Source: Candidatus Multivorans thiocomprendens | Lineage (GTDB): Bacteria > Acidobacteriota > Thermoanaerobaculia > Multivoradales > Multivoraceae | DNA length: 62,899 nt | Direction of reading: 5' to 3' | Assembly: GCA_027493375.1 (NCBI GenBank) | Contig: JAPVWO010000247.1 | Coordinates: 1 to 62,899 of the forward strand | Part shown: positions 24,484 through 34,118 of the stretch, piece by piece | Layout: each line of letters begins with the position of its first letter | How positions within the stretch are numbered: the stretch's first letter is position 1 | Program-made: the position numbers and the translations under genes | Notes under the pieces: generated by a model | What the model was told of the DNA's origin: nothing | The model's input: only the letters and a program-made list of their open reading frames with translations | Database searches by the model: none

Positions 24484-27400
24484 CCGCCCGGAAGGACGAT
24501 GCGAACCGCGAGTCCACCCCCCGGCCTGGCGGCGGCGGCGATCGACCCGCCGTGCTCCTCGACGATGCGCCGGGCGATCGGAAGCCCCAGGCCGGTACCT
24601 CCGCCGGAGGTCGAGAAGTAGGGCTCGAAGATCCGTTCCAGGTCGCCGTCCGACACGCCGGGCCCTCGATCCGAGACGGTCAGGGCGACTGTGCCGTCCG
24701 GACCACAGGGCTCGACTCTCACGAGCACTTCTCCATCCCTGCTGCTGGCCCGGAGGGCATTCTCGATCAGGTTGCGCAGCGCCCTCTGCACCAGACGCCG
24801 ATCGAACGCGAGTACGGCAACCGCGGCTCCGGGCTCCGACTCGAAGCGGACCGCCACCGCCCCATGCGCCGTGCTTCCGTAGCCGTCGACGACCTCCCGC
24901 ACCGCTTCCGCCAGATCGTCCGGGGCCGGCCGGGCGAGCGGAATCCTGCTGTAGGTCGAGAACTCGCCCGCGGTCCGCGCAAGTTCTTCGACCTGCGCCA
25001 GGATGTTCCCGGTACAGCGATCGAAGACCTCCTCCAGGCGGTCCGGCGCATCCCGCCACACCTGTCGCAGGTGTTCGGTCGAGAGCCGGATCGGTGTCAG
25101 CGGGTTCTTCACTTCGTGCGCGATCAACCGCGCCATCTCCGCCCAGGCCTCGAGTCGCTGGGCGCGGACCAGCTCGGCTCGCGTCGATGCGATGCGAGCC
25201 GCCATGCCGTCGATCGCCTCGGCAAGCGTCCTGAGCTCCGTTTCCCGCGGTGCGAAGCCCAGCGAGGCGGCACCGCCGGCAATGCGGTCGGCGCCGTCCA
25301 TCATTCGCACCAGCGGACGCGTGAATCCCCGCGCGAGCCGCGCGCCGGCGGTGACCAGCAACAACACGAGGGCGGTCGTGACGACCAGGGCCTGCCGCCT
25401 GAGAGCGGCCAGTTCACCTGTGGCCGCCTCCTGTTGCGCCAACAGCGGCACGGATACGAACAGACCCGATTCTCCCGGGCGCACTTCTCCCAGCGACACC
25501 GGCGTGTACAGCTCCAGGTACGACGTGCCCTGCCGCGTGGTCTGCACCCGGGCTGCCGTCGGATGGCCAAGCAGCGCCAACCTGCCGTAGACGTTTCCCG
25601 GAATCCGTTCCGGCATGAGGCCGGCGGTGAAGAGGTCCGGCTTGCTGGACGCGTAGACACTGCCGCGCCAGTACAGGTTCACTTCGTGGCCCACGACTTC
25701 AGCCAGCCAGGACAGGAGCTCATCGTCCAACTGGGCGTCGATCGAGAACCCTGCCTCCAGACCGAGTAGAAAGTCCGTCAGGACGTACTCGAGCGACACG
25801 AGAGCGGTACGGCCCGCCGCCTCCTGCTCCGCCTGAACTCGCGCGGCCAGGTTCCGGACGAGCAGTCCGTTGAGCAGCGTCAACGGTACGATGGCGATCA
25901 GGGCCAGCACCGCGGTGAGCCGAACCGAGTAGCGGCGGATATCCGGTAGCAGGCGTCTCCGCAGCTTCGCCGTGGGCAGGCTGATCAGAAGTACGGCCAA
26001 GGCCACGACCGAGACCGCCAGCACCAGCCGCGTTGCCACCGTGGCGATCCGCCAAAGGCGCTCCGCCACTGCCTCCTCCGGAAGCAGTGCGACGATCCAG
26101 AGGCCCGGAACGTCCGTGGGGCTGAACCAGGCCAGGGCGGGTCCCGCGGGTGTCTCGACGTTCAGGATCCGGCGCGGATCCACGGCCTCGGAGGGCGGCG
26201 GCAGGAGCCAGTCTTCCTGCCACCGGGAGACCAGAGGACGGCCCGCGCCGTCGACGTAAGCGATTTCCGCGTTCGCCGACGGAGCCGGCCCGCTCGGACT
26301 TCGGTCCGGGCCGCCGCGGAGGAGACGCACCTGAAGCTCGGCGCCTGCTCCCGACGTGACGCGGCTCCAGACGTCGGCTTTCGGCAACGCCGCCGTCCAG
26401 AAGCGAACCGTAACCCGGTCCTGCCCCGCGGAGCCCACCGACAACTCGTCCGAGGCGCTTCGCTGCCGCTGCCAGATCGGGAGATCCCCTGATGGCCAGC
26501 GCGCGCTGGCGGCGTCGAGAGTCCCCGTCTCCGGATCGACCGGCAGACCGTAGGAAAAAGTCGAAACGCCGCTCTCCCGGATCACGGCGAGCGCGGAGAC
26601 CATTCCGGACGCCGCCAGGGGTGACCGGCTCCAGAGTTCCAGGGCCAGATCCTGGTGATCGTCGACTTCGCGTGGATCCCCCAGGGCCAGCATCCGCAGG
26701 TCGGTCCCCGCCAGGAAGGCGCTCGTTCTCCGCGCCAGTGCCGCGACTTCCCCTGGCTGCGGGGCATCGAGACCCTCCTGAACGCTCTCGGTGAGCAGTG
26801 CGCGCAGTGCCGGGCGGTGGGTAGCGTCAGCGAGCACGCCGACCCCCGCAGCCGCCGCGGCCGCGGTCATCAGAACATGCAGCCAGTCCCGGCCCTCCGA
26901 CCAGCCGAGCGCCCAGAACGACGCTGCCGCAAGGATCAGCCAGGCCGCCAGCAACACCACCCAGTCACCGATCGGACCTCGGAAGGAACTTCCCGGATCC
27001 GGTGGCGCTCCGGTAGCTTCGGCCACCCATATCCGCCACCGGAAGAGACCGTAGGCCGTTGCCGCCACGATTCCGGTCAAGCCGAGAGTCGCGGCCGCGG
27101 ATCGAGGCTTCGCGGGCGCGCGGGCGCTCCAGCGCCGGAACAGCCAGACCATCGACAGGCCGACCCCGAGAACGAAGGCGACCACGGCGAACGAGGTTCC
27201 GACGGACGAAGACTGCCCGGCCGCGGGCTCGAATCGGAGCCGGAGCCACGGTCCGGGAACGCCATCGGGCGGGCCCAGCTCGCGAATGCCGAGTGCCTCG
27301 AGAGCGGGCGTCAGGGGTTCCGCGGAATGATCCCGAACCGACCACCTGACGTCGTGGCGCCTGAGTCCGAAGGGCGTGGGAAACGGTAGCGAGTCGGTCG

Positions 27401-27908
27401 GGTAGCTGTTGCCGACGATCAACCGCCAGCCGCCCTCCCCCGCGCTCATGTCGACGGCTGCATGGAGCGAGACCGCCGTGAAGCCGGCGGTCTGGCTGAC
27501 GCCTCCAGGTAGCAGACGATCCAGGGGCAGATCGTGCCGAAGGCCAGGACCGCCCCAGGCTTGCGCCAGATCGTCGGGATCGACCAGAACCAGGGTGCGT
27601 CCTCCCGTGAGGCTGGCCCGGTCCAACTCCTCGAACACGCTCTGTCTGGCCTCCACCGAGCCGAGGGGCAGATCGACAGTGCCGCGGACTCTCTCGGCCG
27701 CGCGTTCGGCATCCGCCAGCAGATCGAGCAGCAGGTCCCGGTAGGCGGATTCCATGGCGGCCGTCTGGGCGCGCGTCGGCAGCGGGGCCCCGTCGCTGCC
27801 CCGTGGCCAGCGATCGACCGCGAACAGGACGGCGGCCAGAGCGAACAGCCCGAAGATGATGCGAAGCTCGGCCGTACCTCCGCCGCGGCGGCCCACCGAG
27901 GCAGTCAT
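24444..27908 (-). CDS. Very large NtrY-like sensor histidine kinase
   Basis: The 1,154-residue membrane kinase has two sensory halves. There is a helix near residue 15, an extracytoplasmic segment to about 235, a cluster of helices (about 238-360), a second long soluble segment (about 370-650), helices at about 655-730, a third segment, then a helix near 870 and a HAMP region. The kinase core has His931 in AHEVKNPLTPIRLS, N-box NLIENAL (about 1046), G1 DRGPGV (about 1080) and G2 GGGTGLGL (about 1102). The HEVKNPL form is typical of NtrY/NtrB kinases. No response regulator is adjacent. ATG 27908 overlaps the cmk stop as ATGA. Confidence 0.88.
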   Translation of the reverse strand: MTASVGRRGGGTAELRIIFGLFALAAVLFAVDRWPRGSDGAPLPTRAQTAAMESAYRDLLLDLLADAERAAERVRGTVDLPLGSVEARQSVFEELDRASLTGGRTLVLVDPDDLAQAWGGPGLRHDLPLDRLLPGGVSQTAGFTAVSLHAAVDMSAGEGGWRLIVGNSYPTDSLPFPTPFGLRRHDVRWSVRDHSAEPLTPALEALGIRELGPPDGVPGPWLRLRFEPAAGQSSSVGTSFAVVAFVLGVGLSMVWLFRRWSARAPAKPRSAAATLGLTGIVAATAYGLFRWRIWVAEATGAPPDPGSSFRGPIGDWVVLLAAWLILAAASFWALGWSEGRDWLHVLMTAAAAAAGVGVLADATHRPALRALLTESVQEGLDAPQPGEVAALARRTSAFLAGTDLRMLALGDPREVDDHQDLALELWSRSPLAASGMVSALAVIRESGVSTFSYGLPVDPETGTLDAASARWPSGDLPIWQRQRSASDELSVGSAGQDRVTVRFWTAALPKADVWSRVTSGAGAELQVRLLRGGPDRSPSGPAPSANAEIAYVDGAGRPLVSRWQEDWLLPPPSEAVDPRRILNVETPAGPALAWFSPTDVPGLWIVALLPEEAVAERLWRIATVATRLVLAVSVVALAVLLISLPTAKLRRRLLPDIRRYSVRLTAVLALIAIVPLTLLNGLLVRNLAARVQAEQEAAGRTALVSLEYVLTDFLLGLEAGFSIDAQLDDELLSWLAEVVGHEVNLYWRGSVYASSKPDLFTAGLMPERIPGNVYGRLALLGHPTAARVQTTRQGTSYLELYTPVSLGEVRPGESGLFVSVPLLAQQEAATGELAALRRQALVVTTALVLLLVTAGARLARGFTRPLVRMMDGADRIAGGAASLGFAPRETELRTLAEAIDGMAARIASTRAELVRAQRLEAWAEMARLIAHEVKNPLTPIRLSTEHLRQVWRDAPDRLEEVFDRCTGNILAQVEELARTAGEFSTYSRIPLARPAPDDLAEAVREVVDGYGSTAHGAVAVRFESEPGAAVAVLAFDRRLVQRALRNLIENALRASSRDGEVLVRVEPCGPDGTVALTVSDRGPGVSDGDLERIFEPYFSTSGGGTGLGLPIARRIVEEHGGSIAAAARPGGGLAVRIVLPGGQSDGSSSAGASS

Positions 27909-28573
27909 GATTCGGTCGCTGCCGCCCGGACGGACCGGAGAATCCGGGCCGCGACCTGCCCGGCGTCGCCGGCCGAGGTGTCGATCAACTCGTAGGTTTC
28001 GTCGCGCCTCAAGGGCGAAGCGCTACGGCGGGTGTCGCGTTCGTCCCGGGCGCGCATCTCCCTCAACAGCCGGCCCCGGTCGCCGCGCCCGCGGCCGGCA
28101 AGCTGGCGCAACCGGCGCTCGGCCCGGATCTCGAGCGGCGCCTCCAGATAGAACTTGTGCGGGGTATCGGGAAAGACGACCGTGCCGATGTCCCTTCCCT
28201 CCACCACCGCGCCCTCCCTGGCGGCGAACTCGCGCTGCTTCGCAACGAGCCAGGAACGAACCGCCGGATGGACGGCAACCCGCGAGGTCGCCGCGTCGAC
28301 CCGCGGGGTTCGGAGCCGGGCGCCCGGCGCTGTGCCGTCCACGACCACTTCGGCTTCGTCGCTCCGCGGGCGCAGCTCGAAGTGGAGCCCCGCGATCAAC
28401 CGGCCCATCGCCGGCCCGTCAGCCGGATCGAGACCTTCCTTCAGGGCCTTCCACGCGACGGCCCGGTACATGGAGCCGGTATCGAGGTAGGGCACGCCGA
28501 GTTGCGCCGCCACCTGCCGCGCCACGGTGCTCTTGCCGACGCCGGCCGGGCCGTCGATCGCCACGACGGTCAT
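27905..28573 (-). CDS. cmk: Cytidylate kinase
   Basis: Cmk phosphorylates CMP and dCMP. The 222 residues have P-loop GPAGVGKST (about 8-16), YLDTGSMYRAVAWKAL, the NMP-binding insert and GRDIGTVVFPDTPHKFYLEA, all diagnostic. ATG 28573 overlaps the rluB stop as ATGA and places the P-loop at the usual distance. The frame continues upstream to 28810 inside rluB, which I reject. It is cotranscribed with rluB, and the kinase gene overlaps its end. Confidence 0.95.
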   Translation of the reverse strand: MTVVAIDGPAGVGKSTVARQVAAQLGVPYLDTGSMYRAVAWKALKEGLDPADGPAMGRLIAGLHFELRPRSDEAEVVVDGTAPGARLRTPRVDAATSRVAVHPAVRSWLVAKQREFAAREGAVVEGRDIGTVVFPDTPHKFYLEAPLEIRAERRLRQLAGRGRGDRGRLLREMRARDERDTRRSASPLRRDETYELIDTSAGDAGQVAARILRSVRAAATES

Positions 28574-29385
28574 CGGCGCCGCGGTTTCCGCCGGCGCGGA
28601 CGTGGCGAGCCTCTGCCGGACCTTGGTCCCGGGCCGCCGCGAAGAGCGCCGAGCTCGTCGCTCGAGAGCTCGCGCCAGGCCCCGAGCGGAAGCTCCGCAT
28701 CCTCGAGGGAACCGATCGCCACGCGGCGCAAACGCTGCACCGGGTGCCCGACGCGGAAGAACATCTCGCGGATCTGACGCGTCCTCCCCTCGACCAACTC
28801 GATCTTCCACCAGCTCGAGGCGCGGGCCGGGCGAGCGCCCCGCCGGGCCGGCGCCCGGGTCAGTCTCAGCGGTGCGGTCCGGCGACCCGCGATCACCATG
28901 CCGCCTCGAAGGCGGGCGATCGCCGAATCCCCCGGCAGTCCCCGAACCTTCGCGAGGTACCGCTTGGAGCAGCCGAACCGGGGGTGCGTCAGTCGGTAGG
29001 CCAGATCGCCGTCATCGGTTACCAGCAGCAGGCCCTCCGTTCCGTAGTCGAGCCGTCCGACGGGCTTCAGCCGTCGCCGCCACCTCTCGGGGACGAGATC
29101 CATTACCGTGGGCCGACCCTCGGGGTCCGAGCGGGTGGTCACGTAGCCGGCGGGCTTGTTCAGCAGGACGTATCGCGACGCGGCGTGCCGACGAATCGGC
29201 TCGCCGTCGACAAGGACCGCGACCGGAGTCGCGCCTGCCTCGGCAACCCGGTCGCCGAGCACCGCCACGCGGCCGTCGATCGTGACCCGCCCTTCCCGGA
29301 TGAGGTCTTCCGCTGCCCGGCGGGACGCGATACCCGCTCGCGAGAGAACCTTCTGGAGCCGTTCGCCCCGCCCCTGGTCAGCCAT
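28570..29385 (-). CDS. rluB: RsuA/RluB-family pseudouridine synthase
   Basis: The 271-residue protein has an N-terminal S4 domain (ERLQKVLSRAGIASRRAAEDLI, 8-30) and a pseudouridine synthase core with catalytic Asp113 in GRLDYGTEGLLLVTDDG, ALLNKPAGY-type segment VLLNKPAGYVTT and ELVEGRTRQIREMF. The final 35 residues are a basic Arg/Gly/Pro tail. The position next to scpAB and cmk is the common chromosomal arrangement for RluB, which modifies 23S rRNA. It overlaps scpB by 8 bp. Confidence 0.93.
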   Translation of the reverse strand: MADQGRGERLQKVLSRAGIASRRAAEDLIREGRVTIDGRVAVLGDRVAEAGATPVAVLVDGEPIRRHAASRYVLLNKPAGYVTTRSDPEGRPTVMDLVPERWRRRLKPVGRLDYGTEGLLLVTDDGDLAYRLTHPRFGCSKRYLAKVRGLPGDSAIARLRGGMVIAGRRTAPLRLTRAPARRGARPARASSWWKIELVEGRTRQIREMFFRVGHPVQRLRRVAIGSLEDAELPLGAWRELSSDELGALRGGPGPRSGRGSPRPRRRKPRRR

Positions 29386-29995
29386 CCCCTGAGTCCATCG
29401 GCGCCAGGGCGAGGCCGGCCTGAGGGACCTCTTCCTCCGCCGCGGCCAGGAAGGTCTCCTCGAACTCCTCGAGCGGCGGCAGTTCCGACAGCGAGTGCAA
29501 GCCGAAGTGAAGCAGGAAGTCGCGCGTCGTGGCGTAGAGAAACGGGCTGCCCACGACCTCCTTGCGGCCGGCGATACGGATCAGGCGCCGTTCGAGCAGC
29601 GTCTTGAGGACGCCGGCGGAGTTCCGGCCCCGAAGGTCCTGGATCTCGGGGCTGGTCACCGGTTGACGGTAGGCAACGATCGCCAGGGTTTCCAGGGCGG
29701 CCATCGAGAGCTTGCTGCGTCCGGCGACGTCGAAGTACTTCCGCAGATAGGCATGGAGGTCCGGGCGCGTCACCAGCCGGTAGCCCCCGCCCGCCTGGTC
29801 GACGACGACTCCGCGGTCCGGCTGCGCGCGGGACTCGTCGGCGCGGTAGCGCGCGAGAACTGTCTGAAGAGCTTCGCGCGCCTGCTCCCGGGAGCTCTCG
29901 GGAAAGACCTCGAGCAGCTTCTCTTCGGGCTGCGCATCCGGGCTCGCAAACAGCAGCGCCTCGAACACCGCGGCCATCTCCGCCTGGTCGGTCAT
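29378..29995 (-). CDS. scpB: Segregation and condensation protein B
   Basis: ScpB is the winged-helix partner of the SMC-ScpA kleisin complex that organises and segregates the chromosome. The 205-residue protein shows the two WH domains, with FEALLFASPDAQPEEKLLEVF, KLSMAALETLAIVAYRQPVTSPEIQDLRG and GSPFLYATTRDFLLHFGL. The ATG at 29995 overlaps the scpA stop as ATGA. SMC itself is not in the window. Confidence 0.95.
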   Translation of the reverse strand: MTDQAEMAAVFEALLFASPDAQPEEKLLEVFPESSREQAREALQTVLARYRADESRAQPDRGVVVDQAGGGYRLVTRPDLHAYLRKYFDVAGRSKLSMAALETLAIVAYRQPVTSPEIQDLRGRNSAGVLKTLLERRLIRIAGRKEVVGSPFLYATTRDFLLHFGLHSLSELPPLEEFEETFLAAAEEEVPQAGLALAPMDSGDG

Positions 29996-30786
29996 CCGCT
30001 GAAGTCCTCAAGCAAGATCGGATCCAGCGGTCGCGTCGTCCGAAAGAGCAGTACCGAGCTGTCCCCGGCCGAGTGGAGCCGGACGAGATTCAGTCTCGCC
30101 ATCTCGAGAACCGCCAGGAAGCAGGCGATTGCCTCGGCCCGGCTCGACAGCGAGAAGAGGTCATCCTGGAGATCGAGCGACCGCCCACCGTCGAAGCGCT
30201 GCAGAAGCCTCTCGATCTGGCCTCGAACGCTGAACGTCTCGCCCTGGTAGGTCAGCGGGCTCGGATGTTCCTCGTCGTAGCGCTTCAGCACGTTGCGCAG
30301 GACCTGAAGGAGGTCGAAAAGGGAGAGATCCCCCATGTCGAACTCCTCCCCGTCGTCCCCGGGCGCCGCGGCCGGCGTGGCGCCGCGCGTCCACAGCCCA
30401 TGGCGGAGATCGTCGACTTCCGCGAGCGTTTGCGCCGCCTCCTTCAGCCGCTGGTACTCGAGGAGCCGTTCGATCAGCTCGCGCCGCGGGTCCTCGGGCG
30501 CTTCGCCAGCTTCCGGGTCGGGTTGGGGCAGCAGCACTTTGGCCTTGAGCTGAATCAGCCGAGCGGCCTCGTAGATGTACTCGGCGGCTATGTCCAGGTC
30601 GAGCTCGTCCATCAGGGCCAGGTACTCGTGGAACTGGTCGCAGATCGGCGCGACCGGGATGTCCGTGATCTCGATCTCGCTGACGCGGACCAGATGCAGC
30701 AGCAGGTCGAGAGGGCCCTCGAAAGCAGGGAGCTGAACCCTCCACGACGCCGGCAACAGGCCGCCGTGCCCATCCACGAGCTTCAT
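29992..30786 (-). CDS. scpA: Segregation and condensation protein A (kleisin)
   Basis: ScpA bridges SMC heads with ScpB. The 264 residues begin FEGPLDLLLHLVRVSEIEITDIPVAPICDQF near residue 20, then EYIYEAARLIQLKAKVLLP, and end in a C-terminal winged helix (FLAVLEMARLNLVRLHS). I choose ATG 30786 because it overlaps the glycosyltransferase stop as ATGA, the geometry used along this operon. ATG 30804 is possible. Confidence 0.94.
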   Translation of the reverse strand: MKLVDGHGGLLPASWRVQLPAFEGPLDLLLHLVRVSEIEITDIPVAPICDQFHEYLALMDELDLDIAAEYIYEAARLIQLKAKVLLPQPDPEAGEAPEDPRRELIERLLEYQRLKEAAQTLAEVDDLRHGLWTRGATPAAAPGDDGEEFDMGDLSLFDLLQVLRNVLKRYDEEHPSPLTYQGETFSVRGQIERLLQRFDGGRSLDLQDDLFSLSSRAEAIACFLAVLEMARLNLVRLHSAGDSSVLLFRTTRPLDPILLEDFSG

Positions 30787-31982
30787 CCGGATGGATTCTC
30801 CCACACTGCCGGCACCGAAAGGCCCGCCGAGCGCAGAGCCTCGAACCAGTGCCGGGCCGCGTGGTGCGGGCGAAATCGCCGATCGAGGCGCTGCCGTCCC
30901 GCCTCGCCGCGGACTCGCGCCTCACAAGGATCGGACATCGCCTCGATCAGCGCAGCAGCGAGCGCGGCCGAGCGTTCAGGCGGCACGAGCCAGCCGGTCT
31001 CCCCATCGACCACGACCTCGGGAATGCCGCTGACCGCCGACGCGATGACGGGGACGCCGTCGCTCATCGCTTCCAGGACGACGAGAGGCATGCCCTCGTA
31101 GGTCGAGGGCACGACCAGCGCGGCCGCCCGCCGCCGCAACCGAGCCGTTTCCGATCGGGAGCAGCGTCCCGCCCAGCGAACGCCGCCGTCCAGTCCGAGC
31201 CGTTCGCACAGCCTGCCGAGGGCCTCCCGACGCTCGCCGTCGCCCGCCACGACCAGGTGCAGGCGATGGCCGCGATCGCGCGCCTGCGCCGTCGCCTGCA
31301 ACAGGATTTCCATTCCCTTCCGTATGCGCAGCCGGCCCACCGCCAGAACGTATGGCTCGGCGTCAGCCGGTTCGTCCCGGCCGGAGGCGCGCACGGGTTC
31401 GCCGGCGCGGACGTCCAACGGGGCGCCGGTGACGTTCGGCACCACCCGCACATCCTCCACGCCGTAGTCGTGCTCGATCTCCCGCGCGGTCGCCCGGCTC
31501 GGGGCAAGCCGCACGTCCGACCGCCTGGCGGTCAGCCGGCCGAGCGCGATGTGCAGGGGCGTGCGGAGGGCGCGGAACAGCCGCTCGCTCCGAACCGGTC
31601 GGGCGACCACGCTGGCGTCCCGGTCATGATCGACGAGTGGGCGGACCGCCCGGCGTTCCCGCACGTAGCTCACCTGCTGGAGCGCCACCAGCAGGGGCCT
31701 CTCCGCGCGGTCGAGCCGCGCGAGATCGCGGATCACCAGGCCGCCGTCGCTCTCATGCACCTGCACGACGTCCGGCTTCCACTCCCGGACCACGCGCCGG
31801 ACGGCCCTTCGCGCCCGCCAGGGAAACGCGGGCTTGGAGACGTTCGGTCCACAACGGTCGCGACCCAGGACGTCGACTTCGCAACCGGCCTCCCTCAGCG
31901 CCCAGGCGAGCTGCAATACCTGTTCCCCGGCGCCGGACAGGTCCCTCGGCGGAAGCACGTTGGCGACCAGCAACACCTTCAT
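30783..31982 (-). CDS. GT4-family (GT-B) glycosyltransferase
   Basis: The 399-residue protein is a retaining GT-B enzyme. The N-terminal Rossmann domain starts MKVLLVANVLPPRDLSGAGE and contains DVVQVHESDGG. The C-terminal nucleotide-sugar domain has VLAVGRLRIRKGMEILLQA and the E-x7-E motif EGMPLVVLEAMSDG followed by GIPEVVVDGETGWLVPP. The acceptor and sugar are unknown. ATG 31982 overlaps the recG stop as ATGA, so this gene is translated within the recG-scpA operon, which is not a usual place for it. Confidence 0.9.
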   Translation of the reverse strand: MKVLLVANVLPPRDLSGAGEQVLQLAWALREAGCEVDVLGRDRCGPNVSKPAFPWRARRAVRRVVREWKPDVVQVHESDGGLVIRDLARLDRAERPLLVALQQVSYVRERRAVRPLVDHDRDASVVARPVRSERLFRALRTPLHIALGRLTARRSDVRLAPSRATAREIEHDYGVEDVRVVPNVTGAPLDVRAGEPVRASGRDEPADAEPYVLAVGRLRIRKGMEILLQATAQARDRGHRLHLVVAGDGERREALGRLCERLGLDGGVRWAGRCSRSETARLRRRAAALVVPSTYEGMPLVVLEAMSDGVPVIASAVSGIPEVVVDGETGWLVPPERSAALAAALIEAMSDPCEARVRGEAGRQRLDRRFRPHHAARHWFEALRSAGLSVPAVWENPSG

Positions 31983-34108
31983 GACAGAAGGCCGGGGATG
32001 CGCCGCCCCAACTGTCGCCGCAGGGCGTCGTTCTCGGGATCGGTCAGACGGTCCAGCAGTTCGGCGGCGTCCTGCCGAGCAGCGACCAGCCAACTCCAGT
32101 CGCGCGCCAAGTCCCCGAACCGGAACCGCGGCAGGCCGGCCTGACGCGTGCCGAGGACCTCGCCCGGTCCCCGTTGCCGCATGTCCTCTTCCGCGATCCG
32201 GAAACCGTCGGTCGAAGCCGCGAACACTTCCAGGCGGCGCTCCGCCTCGGGCGAAGGCTCTCCCGCGATCGCGATGCAGAGGGGCTCTCCCAGCGCCGGG
32301 TCCGTGCCGCGGCCGATCCGCCCCCGTAACTGATGCAACTGGGCGAGGCCGAAGCGCTCGGCCCCCAGAATGACCATCGCCGTGGCCTCGGGCACGTCGA
32401 CGCCGACTTCGATCACGGTCGTGGCCAGCAGCACCTGGATCGATCCATCCGCGAAGCTGCCCATCGTCTCATCCCGCTCCTGGCGCCCGAGACGTCCGTG
32501 GACGATCCCGGAGGGAGCCGCGAGCGCCCGCGCCCACTTCGGCCCGGACTCCATGAGTGAAGGCAACCCCGCGGCCGCGCCCTCACCGCCGTCGATCAGG
32601 GGGAAGACCACGTAGGCGCGGCCGCCGCTCTCCAGGCGCCGCCGCACCTCCTCCACCGCCTCCTCCATCCCGCCGTCCGTCGTCACCCGGGTCTCGATCT
32701 GGCGGCGACCCGGCGGCATCTCGTCCAGTATCGACACGTCGAGATCACCGTACACCGTGAGCGCAAGCGACCTGGGAATCGGGGTTGCCGTCATGACCAG
32801 GAGGTCCGGTCGGAAGCCCTTCCCAGCCAGGGACTGCCGCTGGACCACGCCGAAACGATGCTGTTCATCGATCACCGCAAGGCCCAGCCGCGCGAACCGG
32901 GTGCGCTCCTCGATCAACGCGTGGGTGCCGACGACGAGGTCGATCCCGCCGTCCGCGATGCGCTCCTCGACGGCGCCGCCGTCGCTGGCCGCGCGCTGGC
33001 TCGAGGTGACGAGGGCGATGGCCATCCGGGAGCCCAGCAGTCGCGCCAGGGAGACGAAGTGCTGCTCGGCCAGGAGCTCCGTCGGCGCCATCAGCGCCGA
33101 TTGCAGGTCGCTTCGGGCGGCGATGAGACAGGAGAGGGCCGCCAGGACCGTCTTGCCGCTCCCCACGTCGCCCTGGACCAGGCGCAGCATGGGCTCCTTC
33201 CTGCCGAGATCGTCGGCAATCTCCCCGAGTACCCGTTCCTGGCCGCCGGTCAGCCGAAACGGCAGGAGACCGGTCGCCGCCGTCCACGCGGCTGCGTCGG
33301 CGTGGTAGCGGTGGGGTTTTCCCGATCGACGGCGCTGGCGCCGGGCAGCGGCGAGCTGCAACTGCTGGAGCAGGAACTCACCGTAGGCGAGGCGGGCATG
33401 GGCCGGGCTCCGCCTGGCGTTCAGGTCCTCGATCGAGGTTTCCCGCGACGGTGAGTGAACTTCCGTCAGGGCCTCCGCCAGCCGGGGTAACCGGTGCTTC
33501 GTCCGCTCCTCGCGAGGAAGCCACTCCTCGATCCACTCCGGCCCCGACGTGTCCCGCAGACCCCGTATCGCATCGGCAACGAGCCGGGCCACTCGGGACG
33601 GCGGCACCTCCCCGATCCGGCCGTAGACGGGCCGCAGCCCTCCGCCATCGGGTTCTTCCCCGCCAATTCGCTCGACGGATGGGTTGGAGAGTTGCCAGGG
33701 ACCGTCTCCGCCGCGTCGCCGGAGCGGGCCGTGCAGGAGGTAGGGCACGCCCTCCTCGAGCTGCCGCGCCAGGTAGGGGCGGTTGAACCAGACCACGCCG
33801 ACTCTGGCCGCACCGTCGCGGGCGACCGCCTCCACGCGGGAGAAACGTCGCCGCCCGGCCCTCCCCTTGAGGAAGACTGGCCGCCTCAGGTCCTCCAGTC
33901 GCGCGACCACGGTCAGGGGACCGGGCTGCACGGACTCCTTTGCGTCGTCCTCGGCTCCCGGAAGGCGGCCGAGGGTGCGCCGGTCCTCGTAGCGGAGCGG
34001 GAGGTGCGCCAGCAGGTCCGCGATCCGCCGGCAGCCGGCGGCGGCCAGGCGACGCCCGAGCACCGGCCCGACGCCGCGCGCAGTGGTGATCGGATCGCGC
34101 CGGTCCAC
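31979..34108 (-). CDS. recG: ATP-dependent DNA helicase RecG
   Basis: RecG remodels stalled forks and branched DNA. The 709 residues include the wedge OB domain (about 60-200), Walker A GDVGSGKTVLAAL, the DEQH box in AVIDEQHRFGVVQRQ, TATPIPRSL, and motif VI QLRGRIGRG. I choose GTG 34108, which starts 10 bp after the LD-carboxypeptidase stop and gives VDRRDPITTARGVG, the expected beginning. ATG 34201 would overlap the previous gene by 83 bp and add 31 Ser/Pro/Arg-rich residues. Confidence 0.95.
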   Translation of the reverse strand: MDRRDPITTARGVGPVLGRRLAAAGCRRIADLLAHLPLRYEDRRTLGRLPGAEDDAKESVQPGPLTVVARLEDLRRPVFLKGRAGRRRFSRVEAVARDGAARVGVVWFNRPYLARQLEEGVPYLLHGPLRRRGGDGPWQLSNPSVERIGGEEPDGGGLRPVYGRIGEVPPSRVARLVADAIRGLRDTSGPEWIEEWLPREERTKHRLPRLAEALTEVHSPSRETSIEDLNARRSPAHARLAYGEFLLQQLQLAAARRQRRRSGKPHRYHADAAAWTAATGLLPFRLTGGQERVLGEIADDLGRKEPMLRLVQGDVGSGKTVLAALSCLIAARSDLQSALMAPTELLAEQHFVSLARLLGSRMAIALVTSSQRAASDGGAVEERIADGGIDLVVGTHALIEERTRFARLGLAVIDEQHRFGVVQRQSLAGKGFRPDLLVMTATPIPRSLALTVYGDLDVSILDEMPPGRRQIETRVTTDGGMEEAVEEVRRRLESGGRAYVVFPLIDGGEGAAAGLPSLMESGPKWARALAAPSGIVHGRLGRQERDETMGSFADGSIQVLLATTVIEVGVDVPEATAMVILGAERFGLAQLHQLRGRIGRGTDPALGEPLCIAIAGEPSPEAERRLEVFAASTDGFRIAEEDMRQRGPGEVLGTRQAGLPRFRFGDLARDWSWLVAARQDAAELLDRLTDPENDALRRQLGRRIPGLLS

Positions 34109-34118
34109 GTCGGCGGCT

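Noticed and set aside
22780..25059. 759-residue minus-strand frame
   Set aside because: Antisense to the MscS gene for most of its length; low-complexity Gln/Arg/Asp content.
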